Assembly: GCA_965216035.1 (NCBI GenBank)
Contig: CBDCFM010000019.1
Span: forward strand, 434,001 to 498,000
From: G963664115 sp965216035
GTDB taxonomy: Bacteria; Acidobacteriota; Terriglobia; 20CM-2-55-15
Direction of reading: 5' to 3'
DNA length: 64,000 bases
Part shown: positions 46,325 through 55,081 of the stretch, piece by piece
Position numbering within the stretch: the first letter of the stretch is position 1
Layout: each line of letters opens with the position of its first letter
The notes under the pieces: generated by a model
Database searches by the model: none
What the model was told of the DNA's origin: nothing
What the model saw: the letters and a program-made list of their open reading frames with translations, nothing else
Program-made: the position numbers and the translations under genes

Positions 46325-48283
46325 ATGGCAGCATGGCTTCTCAATCACCAGACCCGCGCTGCAACCTGTTGCATCGTCCTAGTCCTCTTTGCGGCCACGG
46401 CCCACCCCGCTCCACAGGTCGGGCCCGCCCGGGGTGAATGGCCCGTGTATGGAGATGACCTGGGCAGTACCCGGTATTCTCCACTGGACCAGATCGACGC
46501 CTCCAACGTGAGCGACCTGGAAATCGCCTGGCGGTGGTCGGCCCGCAACTTCGGTCCGATTCCCGAAAACAACTACCGGACCACGCCCATCATGGTCGGC
46601 GGCGTCCTCTACGCCACCGCGGGCTCCCGCAGAGCCGTTGTGGCGATAGAGGCATCAACAGGGGAAACCCTCTGGGTTTATCGGATAGATGAGGGTGAAC
46701 GGGGAGCACGCGCGCCCCGGATCAACTCCGGACGGGGTGTCGCATACTGGGAAGGCGGGGACGGGCATCGGTCGCGAATTTTTTACATCACTCCAGGTTA
46801 TCGCTTGATCGCCCTCGACGCCGCTACCGGACGACCCGAATCCAGCTTCGCCGACGGCGGTGTTCTCGACCTGATGGGCACGCTTCGAATCCCTGACGGT
46901 GTTGATCCAGTCGGCACGATCGGCTCGTCCTCGCCGCCTCTGATAGTCAACAACGTGGTCATCGTCGGATCGGCCCATGTCAGCGGTCGCAATCAGCCAA
47001 CACCGGAGAACATCCCGGGTGACATTCGGGGTTTCGACGTCCGGACAGGCGAGTTGCTCTGGAGCTTCCACGTCGTTCCTGCGGATGGGGAGCCCGGTGC
47101 CGAAACCTGGGAAGACGATTCGAACCTGTACTCTGGTAACGCGGGCGTCTGGACGATGTTCTCGGCCGACGTCGAACGGGGTATCGTGTACCTCCCAACC
47201 GAGGTATCCACCCACGATTGGTATGGGGGGCACCGGTTGGGCGACAATCTCTATTCCAGCAGCGTGGTAGCCCTCGACGCGCAAACCGGGGAGCGCCTCT
47301 GGCATTTCCAGCTCGTGCACCACGATGTTTGGGATTTCGACAATCCGGCGGCACCGATACTGGTCGACATTGAGGTTGACGGACGTCCGATCCCGGCCGT
47401 GGCACAAATCACCAAACAGGGCTGGGCCTATGTTTTTAACCGGGAAACGGGCGAACCGGTGTGGCCCATCAAGGAACGTCCAGTACCGACGGACACCAAC
47501 GTTCCGGGCGAGCGCCTTTCGCCCACGCAGCCATTTCCGACTCGACCGCCCCGGCATTTCACTCGCTTTCACTCGGGCTTGACCGAGGATGACCTGATTG
47601 ACTTCACGCCCCAGCTGCGGGAACAGGCCTTGGCTTTGGTGGAGGGCGTGCGCTTCGGGCCTCTTTTTACCCCGATCGAAATATTGAACCCTGAAAACGG
47701 CACTCGTGGCACGGTCATGCTGCCGCGTTCCTCCGGTGGGGGTAACTGGGAAGGCGGCGCAGTCGATCCGGAAACGGGGATCCTGTACGTCAGTTCCCAG
47801 ATGAGTGCGGCCCTCGAGGGGTTGCTGCCTCCGATCGAAGGTGTCACGGTCGATTACATGCTCATGCCCGCCGAGACGCTGTCTGTCGATGGTCTGCCAG
47901 CTGTCAAGCCCCCGTATGGCCAGATCAGTGCCATCGACCTGAACCGTGGCGATATGCTCTGGCAGATTGCGAACGCAGATACGCCAGAGGAAATCAAGAA
48001 CCACACGGCCCTGGCCGGGGTGGCGATTGGCCGGACGGGGCGTCCGACTCGCGTTGGACTTCTGGCGACGCGCTCGCTACTGTTCTCAGGAGAGGGTGTC
48101 GGGGGTAGGCCAGTGTTGCGGGCTCACGACAAAGCGACAGGAGATATCCTGGCTGAGATCGAGCTTCCGGCAACCCAGACCGGCATGCCGATGTCGTACA
48201 TGGTCGGCGGGATTCAATACCTCGTCATTGCCGTTGCCGCAGAGGGACATCCGGCGGAACTCGTGGCCCTGAGACTTCCGTAG
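46325..48283 (+). CDS. PQQ-dependent dehydrogenase (quinoprotein glucose-dehydrogenase type)
   Basis: The protein is 652 aa with an N-terminal signal peptide (TCCIVLVLFAATAHPAPQ). It starts the eight-bladed propeller at GEWPVYGDDLGSTRYSPLDQ. PQQ repeat motifs of the A-x-D-x3-G-x2-W type recur (VVAIEASTGETLWVYR; VVALDAQTGERLWHFQLVHH; ISAIDLNRGDMLWQIA). HHDVWDFDNPAAP is the conserved active-site stretch. No five-helix membrane anchor and no heme-binding CxxCH is present, so it is a soluble periplasmic enzyme. It oxidises a sugar or alcohol and passes electrons to the respiratory chain; the substrate is unknown. Confidence 0.88.
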   Translation: MAAWLLNHQTRAATCCIVLVLFAATAHPAPQVGPARGEWPVYGDDLGSTRYSPLDQIDASNVSDLEIAWRWSARNFGPIPENNYRTTPIMVGGVLYATAGSRRAVVAIEASTGETLWVYRIDEGERGARAPRINSGRGVAYWEGGDGHRSRIFYITPGYRLIALDAATGRPESSFADGGVLDLMGTLRIPDGVDPVGTIGSSSPPLIVNNVVIVGSAHVSGRNQPTPENIPGDIRGFDVRTGELLWSFHVVPADGEPGAETWEDDSNLYSGNAGVWTMFSADVERGIVYLPTEVSTHDWYGGHRLGDNLYSSSVVALDAQTGERLWHFQLVHHDVWDFDNPAAPILVDIEVDGRPIPAVAQITKQGWAYVFNRETGEPVWPIKERPVPTDTNVPGERLSPTQPFPTRPPRHFTRFHSGLTEDDLIDFTPQLREQALALVEGVRFGPLFTPIEILNPENGTRGTVMLPRSSGGGNWEGGAVDPETGILYVSSQMSAALEGLLPPIEGVTVDYMLMPAETLSVDGLPAVKPPYGQISAIDLNRGDMLWQIANADTPEEIKNHTALAGVAIGRTGRPTRVGLLATRSLLFSGEGVGGRPVLRAHDKATGDILAEIELPATQTGMPMSYMVGGIQYLVIAVAAEGHPAELVALRLP

Positions 48284-48360
48284 CCGACGCGATTGTGGAT
48301 ACGAGCCCTTACCCGGCCCGAGAACTCTAACGCGACCGAAGTCTCCGACCCTCGAGCGTG

Positions 48361-48699
48361 CTAACGTCCTTGGGCCCTTCGATTGATCGTCTTGGCGAGT
48401 TCTTCGATCTGTTTGGCGAGTTCTTCGATTCGGCCACTCGCCTCCAAGACCTTCATTGAGGTCGTGAATTCGTCGGACGCTGCAACCTCATCGACCAAAA
48501 CTTTCGCGAGTGTCGCCAATTCGTTTGTCGCGGTCTTGAGCTCTTCCTGCGCCTTATAGCGCTCTTCCTGCCGGGCTTGGGCCCGGATCCGGGCTTCGGC
48601 TTCCGATCGCCGCCCGCCCCGCATTTGAGACAGAGTGGGTGGAGCGATCGTGGTCGCAAGGAAGGTGGCGGTCAAAACGAAACAGAGGATTGGTTTCAT
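48361..48699 (-). CDS. small secreted coiled-coil protein of unknown function
   Basis: The protein is 112 aa. A signal peptide (MKPILCFVLTATFLATTIAP) is followed by a charged helical region (SEAEARIRAQARQEERYKAQ) and a coiled coil with two close repeats, GRIEELAKQIEELAKTINRR. ATG 48699 was chosen because the signal peptide starts there. It is convergent with the PQQ dehydrogenase. It is probably a periplasmic structural or binding protein; I do not recognise the family. Confidence 0.65.
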   Translation of the reverse strand: MKPILCFVLTATFLATTIAPPTLSQMRGGRRSEAEARIRAQARQEERYKAQEELKTATNELATLAKVLVDEVAASDEFTTSMKVLEASGRIEELAKQIEELAKTINRRAQGR

Positions 48700-49035
48700 C
48701 GTAAGTCCCGTTGGGAAATTGATGTTTGGGCCAGTGTACACGACTTGAAGCGATTCGGGAACGCCGGGAGACGCACACCTCTTGTTATTCAAGTACCCCA
48801 AGCGGACGTTCCAGGATTTTGCCGGGGCTTCGCGCAGCAAGAATCCTTAATCTGTGGTGTGACAAGAGTGCGGAATCTAGAGCCCCTCTCCCAGCGATCA
48901 AATAGACCCAACCGGTGTGGGAGCCGCATGCTAAAATAAAGAGTTTGTACGAGATAGCAGCCTCTCTCGTGATGGAGTGCAGGCTGTCCGAGGCAATTCC
49001 GATAGGAGAGCATCTGCCGGTACTTCGACTGCAGA
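48700..49035. other. divergent intergenic region
   Basis: These 336 bp separate the minus-strand coiled-coil gene and the plus-strand DedA-like gene. Both promoters should lie here. I see no coding frame, repeat or clear promoter motif. Confidence 0.4.
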
Positions 49036-49644
49036 ATGGAAATTTTCAGTACGATCTCCGAATGGCTGGAGCAAGCGTTGCTGCCGTATGGCGGTCTTGG
49101 GTTGATGTTGCTGGCGGTATGCGATTCGTCGTTCCTGTCGCTGCCGGAAGTGAACGATATCCTGCTGATGACGTTCTCGATTCGGGCACCGGAACAGATG
49201 CTGGTCTATGCTGGACTGACAACCGTTGGCTCTGTAATCGGTTGCGCAATGCTCTATTCGGTCGGCCGATCCGGTGGCGAGGCTCTGGTCCGGAGACGCT
49301 TTTCCTCGCACCAGTTAGACCGTGTCCGCGCATGGTATGGCCGCTATGGGCTGCTGGCCGTGATCGTGCCGTCTCTATTGCCGCCGCCGACGCCGTTCAA
49401 GGTATTCGTTCTGTCGGCGGGAATGTTCGGTATTTCTTGGCCGCGTTTCATGATCGCCGTCCTGATTGGCCGCGGGATTCGATACTTTTCCCAGGGAATC
49501 CTGGCCGTAATGTACGGAGCGGCCGCGATTGCCTTTGTCCAGCAGAATTTCGGAAAGATCGGTGCGTTCGTCTCGGGCGTCATCGTCGTTTCAACTGTTC
49601 TATATGTATGGTCCCGGCGTCGAGTGGGAAACCAGGAAATCTGA
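49036..49644 (+). CDS. DedA / VTT-domain inner-membrane protein
   Basis: The protein is 202 aa with about five membrane segments. The family region includes SSFLSLPEVNDILLM, SVIGCAMLYSVGRSGGEAL and the re-entrant-type segment AVIVPSLLPPPTPFKVFVLSAG, cited here as PSLLPPPTPFKVF. VTT/DedA proteins are thought to help flip lipid carriers or phospholipids and support envelope homeostasis. It is the first gene of a co-directional set that continues into the Lol-like operon, 10 nt before the next start. Confidence 0.85.
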   Translation: MEIFSTISEWLEQALLPYGGLGLMLLAVCDSSFLSLPEVNDILLMTFSIRAPEQMLVYAGLTTVGSVIGCAMLYSVGRSGGEALVRRRFSSHQLDRVRAWYGRYGLLAVIVPSLLPPPTPFKVFVLSAGMFGISWPRFMIAVLIGRGIRYFSQGILAVMYGAAAIAFVQQNFGKIGAFVSGVIVVSTVLYVWSRRRVGNQEI

Positions 49645-49654
49645 GAGCAGACAA

Positions 49655-50566
49655 TTGAAGGGTTCCAATTTCAATTCTGGCAGGTATACGGGCTTGTTCA
49701 TGTCGATCGGGCTGTCCGGGATCCTCATGTTGACGGGTTGCGGTGTCTCTCGAACCCGCGTTGTCCCCGTCGAAGAGCTCCCGTTTCCTTCACTTGAGGC
49801 TTCTCGAGAGGAGTTGATCCGAATTCTCGAAGAAATCAGCCGTTCCGTAAGGACTCTGACCGCAGCGGTCAGTTTCACTGCCTCTGCCGGCGCACTGACC
49901 TTGGGAGAGGAAACCGTGTACCGGGAGACCCGGGGTTTTCTTGTGGTGGAAAGGCCGTCTCGAATCCGGATGCGGGGAGAGGCTCCCTTGGCGCTGGTGA
50001 CCGTTTTTGACATGGTGTCTGACGGCGAGGCATTTCAGCTCAACGTTCCGGTCCAGAATCGCGTCTTTGTCGGCGATACCTCCACACGGGTCACTACTGA
50101 TAACGCGATTCTGAATCTCAGGCCCCAACACATTATGGATGCGCTATTCGTGGACATTGATCAGTATGTCGATAGTCCGAGCGTCTTGCCGGTGTTCTAT
50201 GAAACGGTCGACGGGCGCCGCAGTTTCTATATTTTCGAGTTTGTCGACAGTGCTGGTGATGAGCCTCAAGTAATCGAGAAGCTCTGGATCGATCGCAGGG
50301 ACCTTCGGGTTTCGAGGAAACAGATTTTTGGGCCCGCAGGCGTCCGCGAGACCGACGTGTCCTATGATTTGTACCAGGACTTGGAAGGGATGAGTTTCCC
50401 GGAGCGGATTCTGATTGAACGGCCGATCGAAGACTACTCCCTAGAAATAAACTTTGACACTACTCAGCTGAATACGCCCATCGAAGAAAGCGCCTTTGTG
50501 ATTGCAGTTCCCCAGAATGCGGAACTGATCGAGATCAGTGAAGCTGAGCCGGATCAATTGGACTGA
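49655..50566 (+). CDS. outer-membrane lipoprotein, DUF4292/LolB-like
   Basis: The protein is about 303 aa. The lipobox LTGC places the lipidated cysteine at C29 if TTG 49655 is the start; this gives a normal n-region with K and R. ATG 49700 would leave a signal peptide too short. The mature part looks like a half-barrel of the LolA/LolB/DUF4292 kind (SVRTLTAAVSFTASAGALTL; RIRMRGEAPLALVTVFDMV; VSYDLYQDLEGMSFPERILI). It probably sits on the inner face of the outer membrane. Its neighbours (FtsX-type permease, ATPase, LolA-like protein) suggest lipoprotein or lipid transfer. Confidence 0.75.
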   Translation: MKGSNFNSGRYTGLFMSIGLSGILMLTGCGVSRTRVVPVEELPFPSLEASREELIRILEEISRSVRTLTAAVSFTASAGALTLGEETVYRETRGFLVVERPSRIRMRGEAPLALVTVFDMVSDGEAFQLNVPVQNRVFVGDTSTRVTTDNAILNLRPQHIMDALFVDIDQYVDSPSVLPVFYETVDGRRSFYIFEFVDSAGDEPQVIEKLWIDRRDLRVSRKQIFGPAGVRETDVSYDLYQDLEGMSFPERILIERPIEDYSLEINFDTTQLNTPIEESAFVIAVPQNAELIEISEAEPDQLD

Positions 50567-50604
50567 ATCGCAGCGGCGTCTCAACACCGACTGCTGAGGT
50601 TTCC

Positions 50605-51705
50605 TTGAACAGCGAAATCATATTCGCCAACCTTGCCCAGCGGCCCGTCAGAACTGGCGTAAGTATCGTGGCTGTGTCTATAGAAGTGGCCCTGATTCTA
50701 GTCATCGTGGGGCTCGTTACCGGGATCAACGTTGAGACTGGGGAACGCACTCAAGGTGTTGGCGCCGACATCATGCTCCAGGCCCCGGGCAGTTCGATTT
50801 TTCTTGGCCTCAACAGCGCGGTCATGCCTGTTGCAATAGGGGGGCGGCTGGCGGAACTGGAGGGCGTTCGGTCCGTCGCGCCGGTTGTCACGCAGTTCAA
50901 TTCCCAGGGCGGTTTCGACATCGTTTATGGGATTGAAGTCGACAGCTTCAGAAATGTGGGCGGTGATTTCTTGTTTATTGACGGACGAATCTTCCAGTCG
51001 TTGGAGGAAATCGTCGTTGATGACCTGTATGCGGATGCCAAGGACATCGCTGTAGGAGACGAAATCTCCTTGCTGAACCACCGATTCAAGGTGTCCGGCA
51101 TCGTGGACCATGGTAAAGGCGCCCGTTTGTTCATGGATATCACTACGGCCCAGGACATGATGGGAGCCCCGGATAGAGCGTCCCTTTTCTTTATCAAGCT
51201 GGATAACCCTGATGAAACCTACGTGATTGCGGACGAACTCGAGACAATCTTGCCGACCTATCCCGCCCGGCCCATGCGGGACATAGTTTCCTTAATGACA
51301 AATACAAGCGTGCCCGCACTGGATGCATTCCTTACAGTAGTGATGGCGCTTTCTGTGTCTATCGGCGTGCTTGTTATCTTTCTCTCCATGTACACAACGA
51401 TCAACGAGCGAACCCGTGAAATCGGCATCCTTCGATCGCTCGGTGCCTCCAAGGGTTTCGTGGTCCGCATGATCCTGACGGAAACACTCTGGCTGTGCGT
51501 TGCTGGAATTGCAATCGGCATCGGGCTGAGCTTCTTGACCGCCGGTGTGGTACCACGCATGTATCCCACGCTTACAATCGTGATCCTCCCCGATTGGATC
51601 TTCCGGGCGATCGGCCTTGCCCTGGTGAGCGGAATCCTCGGTGCGACCTACCCGACCTATCGTGCAGCGGATCAGGACCCGGTCGAAGCTCTCGCCTATG
51701 AATAG
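50605..51705 (+). CDS. ABC transporter permease, MacB/LolC-E (FtsX) type
   Basis: The protein is 366 aa with the usual layout: one N-terminal membrane segment (GVSIVAVSIEVALILVIVGL), a periplasmic domain of about 220 residues, and three C-terminal membrane segments in the FtsX domain (LGASKGFVVRMILTETLWLC region to EALAYE). TTG 50605 is the start, with GAGG just upstream. Such permeases couple ATP hydrolysis to periplasmic work such as extracting lipoproteins. The ATPase gene follows after 5 nt. Confidence 0.9.
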   Translation: MNSEIIFANLAQRPVRTGVSIVAVSIEVALILVIVGLVTGINVETGERTQGVGADIMLQAPGSSIFLGLNSAVMPVAIGGRLAELEGVRSVAPVVTQFNSQGGFDIVYGIEVDSFRNVGGDFLFIDGRIFQSLEEIVVDDLYADAKDIAVGDEISLLNHRFKVSGIVDHGKGARLFMDITTAQDMMGAPDRASLFFIKLDNPDETYVIADELETILPTYPARPMRDIVSLMTNTSVPALDAFLTVVMALSVSIGVLVIFLSMYTTINERTREIGILRSLGASKGFVVRMILTETLWLCVAGIAIGIGLSFLTAGVVPRMYPTLTIVILPDWIFRAIGLALVSGILGATYPTYRAADQDPVEALAYE

Positions 51706-51710
51706 CTTTT

Positions 51711-52502
51711 GTGATACATATCGAATCCTCTGAAGTTCAGGTTGCGAGAAGACCCGTGTTGTTGGAAACCATTGATTTAAAAAAGGTATATCGGACCGGA
51801 AGGATCGCGGTCGAAGCCCTCCGTGGAGTGAGCATTCAAGTCGACGCGGGCGAAATGGTGGCTATCATGGGACCTTCGGGTTGCGGCAAGTCATCCCTGA
51901 TGCACATCCTCGGTGCGATGACGCAGCCTACTGGAGGCCGCGTACTGATCGGCGACCAGAATCTTGCGGAGATGGACGACTCTGCCCGGACGGCTTTTCG
52001 GCGGGACAAGGTCGGGTTCGTCTTTCAGAAGTTCAATCTATTGCCTACGCTGACCGCGCGTGCGAACATTGAAATCGCCCGACGAATTCGCGGCGATCAT
52101 GGAGAACCGGAAGTTGACGCCCGGCTTTCGGAAATCCTGAATCTTCTGCAATTGGAAGACGCGATGGACCGCCGTCCTACAGAACTATCGGGTGGGGAAC
52201 AACAGCGGGTCGCAATCGCCCGGGCTGTTGTGAAGGAACCCGCGATCATTCTGGCTGACGAGCCGACGGGTAACCTGGATTCGAAGAATTCCGAGACCGT
52301 CCTGACCATGTTTCGCGAGTTGAACCGGAAAATGGGGCAAACGATATTCATCGTTACTCACAACCCGGATCTTGCGGGTCGTGCGGACCGCATCATTGAA
52401 TTGCGGGATGGCCTCGTCCACAGTGACGATGGAGGTGGAGGATCGGGCGACACGAGTTGGGATGCCGGACTGTTGTCTCAGGCTGTCACCGGAGAGGGCT
52501 AG
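51711..52502 (+). CDS. ABC transporter ATP-binding protein, LolD/MacB type
   Basis: The protein is 263 aa. Walker A is GPSGCGKS (residues 54-61), the Q-loop lies in VFQKFNLLPTLTARANI, the signature is LSGGEQQRVAIARA and Walker B is AIILADEPTGNLDS. It is a cytoplasmic ATPase partner of the upstream permease. GTG 51711 is the start. It ends in TAG. Confidence 0.92.
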   Translation: MIHIESSEVQVARRPVLLETIDLKKVYRTGRIAVEALRGVSIQVDAGEMVAIMGPSGCGKSSLMHILGAMTQPTGGRVLIGDQNLAEMDDSARTAFRRDKVGFVFQKFNLLPTLTARANIEIARRIRGDHGEPEVDARLSEILNLLQLEDAMDRRPTELSGGEQQRVAIARAVVKEPAIILADEPTGNLDSKNSETVLTMFRELNRKMGQTIFIVTHNPDLAGRADRIIELRDGLVHSDDGGGGSGDTSWDAGLLSQAVTGEG

Positions 52503-52506
52503 GGAG

Positions 52507-52872
52507 ATGAAAAGCTGGATTATCTGGAAGTTTGGGCGAGGATCTTTTCAATATGACGTATTGTGCGGATTGATTCTGATTGTCATTATTTTGATTCCTC
52601 AGGCTGCTTTCAATGACCGTCCTGACTTCTTGAGCTTGTCTTCCCCGGACGAGGTTCAGAGGGTTCTCGACGATGATGGGAACGTCGTCTACATGGTTCG
52701 GGTGAAGGCGAGGATCTTTGCCGGTCCGTCCCCAGAATTGGAACAGGATGCGCGCGACGCGCTGCAGGCATTTCTCCAAGGGGACGATCCCATTGATATC
52801 TACCGGATCGAACCCATAGACGATACGCGTGGCACCTTAGCGGCGTACTCATTCTGGGTGGTTCAACAATGA
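52507..52872 (+). CDS. small single-pass membrane protein of unknown function
   Basis: The protein is 121 aa. One membrane segment near residues 20-35 (CGLILIVIILIPQAAF) is followed by a soluble, probably periplasmic domain (RVLDDDGNVVYMVRVKARIF). ATG 52507 has GGGAG just upstream, and the end overlaps the next start as ATGA. It is placed between the ATPase and the LolA-like gene and is likely part of the same transport complex. Confidence 0.75.
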   Translation: MKSWIIWKFGRGSFQYDVLCGLILIVIILIPQAAFNDRPDFLSLSSPDEVQRVLDDDGNVVYMVRVKARIFAGPSPELEQDARDALQAFLQGDDPIDIYRIEPIDDTRGTLAAYSFWVVQQ

Positions 52873-53540
52873 GAACTCCAACGTGGTCTTTAGCCCTGTT
52901 GGCCCTGTTCTGGGCTGGTGTCTCCCTCGCCCAGACTGGAAGCGATTTGGACGCGGTGTTGGAACACATGGAAGTGTCGGGCCGGGCATTTCGCAATCTC
53001 GAAGCCGAAATCGAGCGTACTAAGGTTGTCGTTTTTGTCAATGACCGTAGCACCGACTCGGGCAAAGTATATTTCGATGGAGCCGGTGAAGACAGCCGCA
53101 TTCGACTGAGCATCGGTGAACCGACTGAGCAGCACTTGCTTGTGGCCGATGGCAAAGCGCAACTCTACCGTCCACGAATCAATTTACTGGAAGAACATGA
53201 TCTCGGAGAACGGAGTGATATTGCGGAATTCCTGATGATCGGATTCGGAGCTTCCAATCAAACGCTCACCGACGACTATGCGGTGGCGCTCATGGGTGAG
53301 GAGATACTGGAGGGCATTCAGACATCGATCCTGCTGCTGGAACCAAAAGCCGAACCGGTTGCCGGCATGTTCCCTACGATTCAGTTGTGGGTCGATCAGA
53401 ACCGATGGATTCCTGTCCAGAGCCGGCTCAATGAAGCCGGCGGTGACTACCAGATTGTGAAATATTCCAGCATCGTACTTAACGGTCGCATCCCCAGCGG
53501 CGTTTTCAAATTGGACCTCCCAGAGGACATCAACAGATAG
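52869..53540 (+). CDS. LolA-like outer-membrane lipoprotein carrier protein
   Basis: The protein is 223 aa. A signal peptide (WSLALLALFWAGVSLAQ) precedes a LolA-type half-barrel: GRAFRNLEAEIERTKVVVFV, LLVADGKAQLYRPRINLLEE, SILLLEPKA and WIPVQSRLNEAGGDYQIVKY. LolA proteins carry lipoproteins through the periplasm. Its start overlaps the preceding gene by 4 nt. Function as the shuttle of this ABC system is inferred from fold and context. Confidence 0.8.
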   Translation: MRTPTWSLALLALFWAGVSLAQTGSDLDAVLEHMEVSGRAFRNLEAEIERTKVVVFVNDRSTDSGKVYFDGAGEDSRIRLSIGEPTEQHLLVADGKAQLYRPRINLLEEHDLGERSDIAEFLMIGFGASNQTLTDDYAVALMGEEILEGIQTSILLLEPKAEPVAGMFPTIQLWVDQNRWIPVQSRLNEAGGDYQIVKYSSIVLNGRIPSGVFKLDLPEDINR

Positions 53541-53594
53541 ACGGTTACTGGGTCTGGGTATAGAAGCCGCGAACAAATCAACCTCTGCCCGCAG

Positions 53595-53613
53595 GTGCGG
53601 TCTACCACCGCAC
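53595..53613 (+). terminator. possible terminator hairpin
   Basis: GTGCGGT and ACCGCAC form a 7-bp stem with a 5-nt loop, followed by GGTTTC rather than a clear U-tract. It sits in the 188-bp gap between the convergent LolA-like and phosphatidyltransferase genes. A second imperfect hairpin lies at about 53703-53732. Confidence 0.35.
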
Positions 53614-53728
53614 GGTTTCAGCGAGGGTTTGTGCGCTGATAAACCGGACATACAGAAGAGGAAGCTTCGGGGGTTCGGGCGTTCGCTTATGGGCCCCTGC
53701 AGGTAGCAGCGGCAGTTGCCACCTGCTG

Positions 53729-54403
53729 CTAGAGGGAGGCTTTGGCGGCCACTTCGGCTTCTTTTGGGGCTTCCTCTTCATCCTCAGGTTCAAGAGAAAG
53801 ATCCTGCCGTTCCAGTCTGCTGGCTTCTTTCCAGGTGTACCAGATTCTCTGGAAAACCGTCCAGTTGGTAAGGATTGCCATTATCCAGAGCACCACGGCC
53901 AGACGGTCGGTTAAGGCCCCGATCACCAGAAGCACGATTCGTTCGGCGCGTTCCAGGAAGCCCACTTTGCAGTCCGGGATCAGGGACTCGGCTCGAGCGC
54001 GGGTATAGCTGGTCATGACCGACCCGACAATGACCATGGCGGTGAGTCCGACATAAAACATGCGGTCGACCTTCGCGTACCATATCAGCAGGCCGAAAAG
54101 CATCAGCATGTCAGAATATCGGTCGATGACGGAATCGAGGAATGCTCCAAATCGCGTCACCTTCTGCGTGACCCGGGCGACAGCGCCATCGAGCATATCG
54201 AAGACACCGGCAAAGAGCACAACAAGCCCGGCCCAAAAGAACAAACCTTTCGCAAAGAGCACTGTTGCGAAGATGTTTATGCCGAGGCCAATGAAGGTGA
54301 GGATGTTGGGGCTGACGCGGTGTTTCGACAGACGGCCAACGAGAAAATTCTGAGCCTTCTTACCGCTCTTTCCGATCTTTCCGCTGATCGTGTGGAATGT
54401 CAT
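53729..54403 (-). CDS. CDP-alcohol phosphatidyltransferase family protein
   Basis: The protein is 224 aa. The complete family motif D-G-x2-A-R-x8-G-x3-D-x3-D is visible: DGAVAR, then TRFG, then AFLDSVID. Several membrane segments follow. The C-terminal half has SYTRARAESL and GFLERAERIVLL, a pattern shared with phosphatidylinositol-phosphate synthases. The enzyme moves a phosphatidyl group from CDP-diacylglycerol to an alcohol at the inner membrane; the alcohol cannot be told. The acidic tail (LEPEDEEEAPKEAEVAAKA) is low complexity. Confidence 0.87.
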   Translation of the reverse strand: MTFHTISGKIGKSGKKAQNFLVGRLSKHRVSPNILTFIGLGINIFATVLFAKGLFFWAGLVVLFAGVFDMLDGAVARVTQKVTRFGAFLDSVIDRYSDMLMLFGLLIWYAKVDRMFYVGLTAMVIVGSVMTSYTRARAESLIPDCKVGFLERAERIVLLVIGALTDRLAVVLWIMAILTNWTVFQRIWYTWKEASRLERQDLSLEPEDEEEAPKEAEVAAKASL

Positions 54404-54574
54404 CAGGTCCCTAGGTTGGGCTCAGTCCGCACACCCCTCCCATCGGAGGAATCTTACGCTAATTTCCAGTCATGAACAAATCGGGGTTCATAACAAGCCC
54501 GAGCAGCCCGCGATAGCAGTCTCAAGGCCGTACGCAGGGAGGGTTTCGAGACTTTCCCCCTGAGGCGGTTCACG

Positions 54575-55042
54575 CTATTTGTCGTGAATCGTTGTAAATC
54601 TAACGACTTCGAAGGATCGGGCACCGCTGGGAATTCTCACCTCTACGTTGTCCCCATCCTGTTTACCGAGAAGACTCCGACCGATCGGGGACGTTGTGGA
54701 AATGGTGCCTTCGGACAGATTTGCGTCCTCCGTAGTCACAAGTTGGTAGGTGATTTCTTCCTCTTTTTCTACATCGAAGAGAGTGACCGTTGATCCGAGG
54801 GAAATCCGGTCCGCAGGGATTTTGTCGAGATTAATCATCGACAGGTCCGAAAGCCGCTGTCTGAGTTGGACCAATCGTGCCTGGACGAAGTCCTGCCGTT
54901 GCTTTGCTGCGTGGTACTCGGCGTTTTCCCTCAAGTCTCCCATCGCCACAGCCGTCTTCAGTGCGCGTGGGAGCTCCGTCTTGAGTTCCTTTTCAAGCGT
55001 CTTGAGTTCGTCTTCTATTCTTTTTCTAGCTTCCCATGCCAT
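54575..55042 (-). CDS. greA: transcription elongation factor GreA
   Basis: The protein is 155 aa. The N-terminal coiled coil has the tip signature GDLRENAEYHAAK with acidic residues for RNA cleavage. The C-terminal FKBP-like domain ends TSPIGRSLLGKQDGDNVEV. It rescues backtracked RNA polymerase. AGGGAGAT precedes ATG 55042. Confidence 0.95.
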   Translation of the reverse strand: MAWEARKRIEDELKTLEKELKTELPRALKTAVAMGDLRENAEYHAAKQRQDFVQARLVQLRQRLSDLSMINLDKIPADRISLGSTVTLFDVEKEEEITYQLVTTEDANLSEGTISTTSPIGRSLLGKQDGDNVEVRIPSGARSFEVVRFTTIHDK

Positions 55043-55081
55043 CGGGTATCTCCCTGCTCTCGATCCATCGGAGCGCTGTGC

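Noticed and set aside
46655..48004. 449-codon open frame on the minus strand
   Set aside because: It lies fully inside the PQQ dehydrogenase gene, shows no protein-family features, and is explained by GC-rich codon use of the sense gene.
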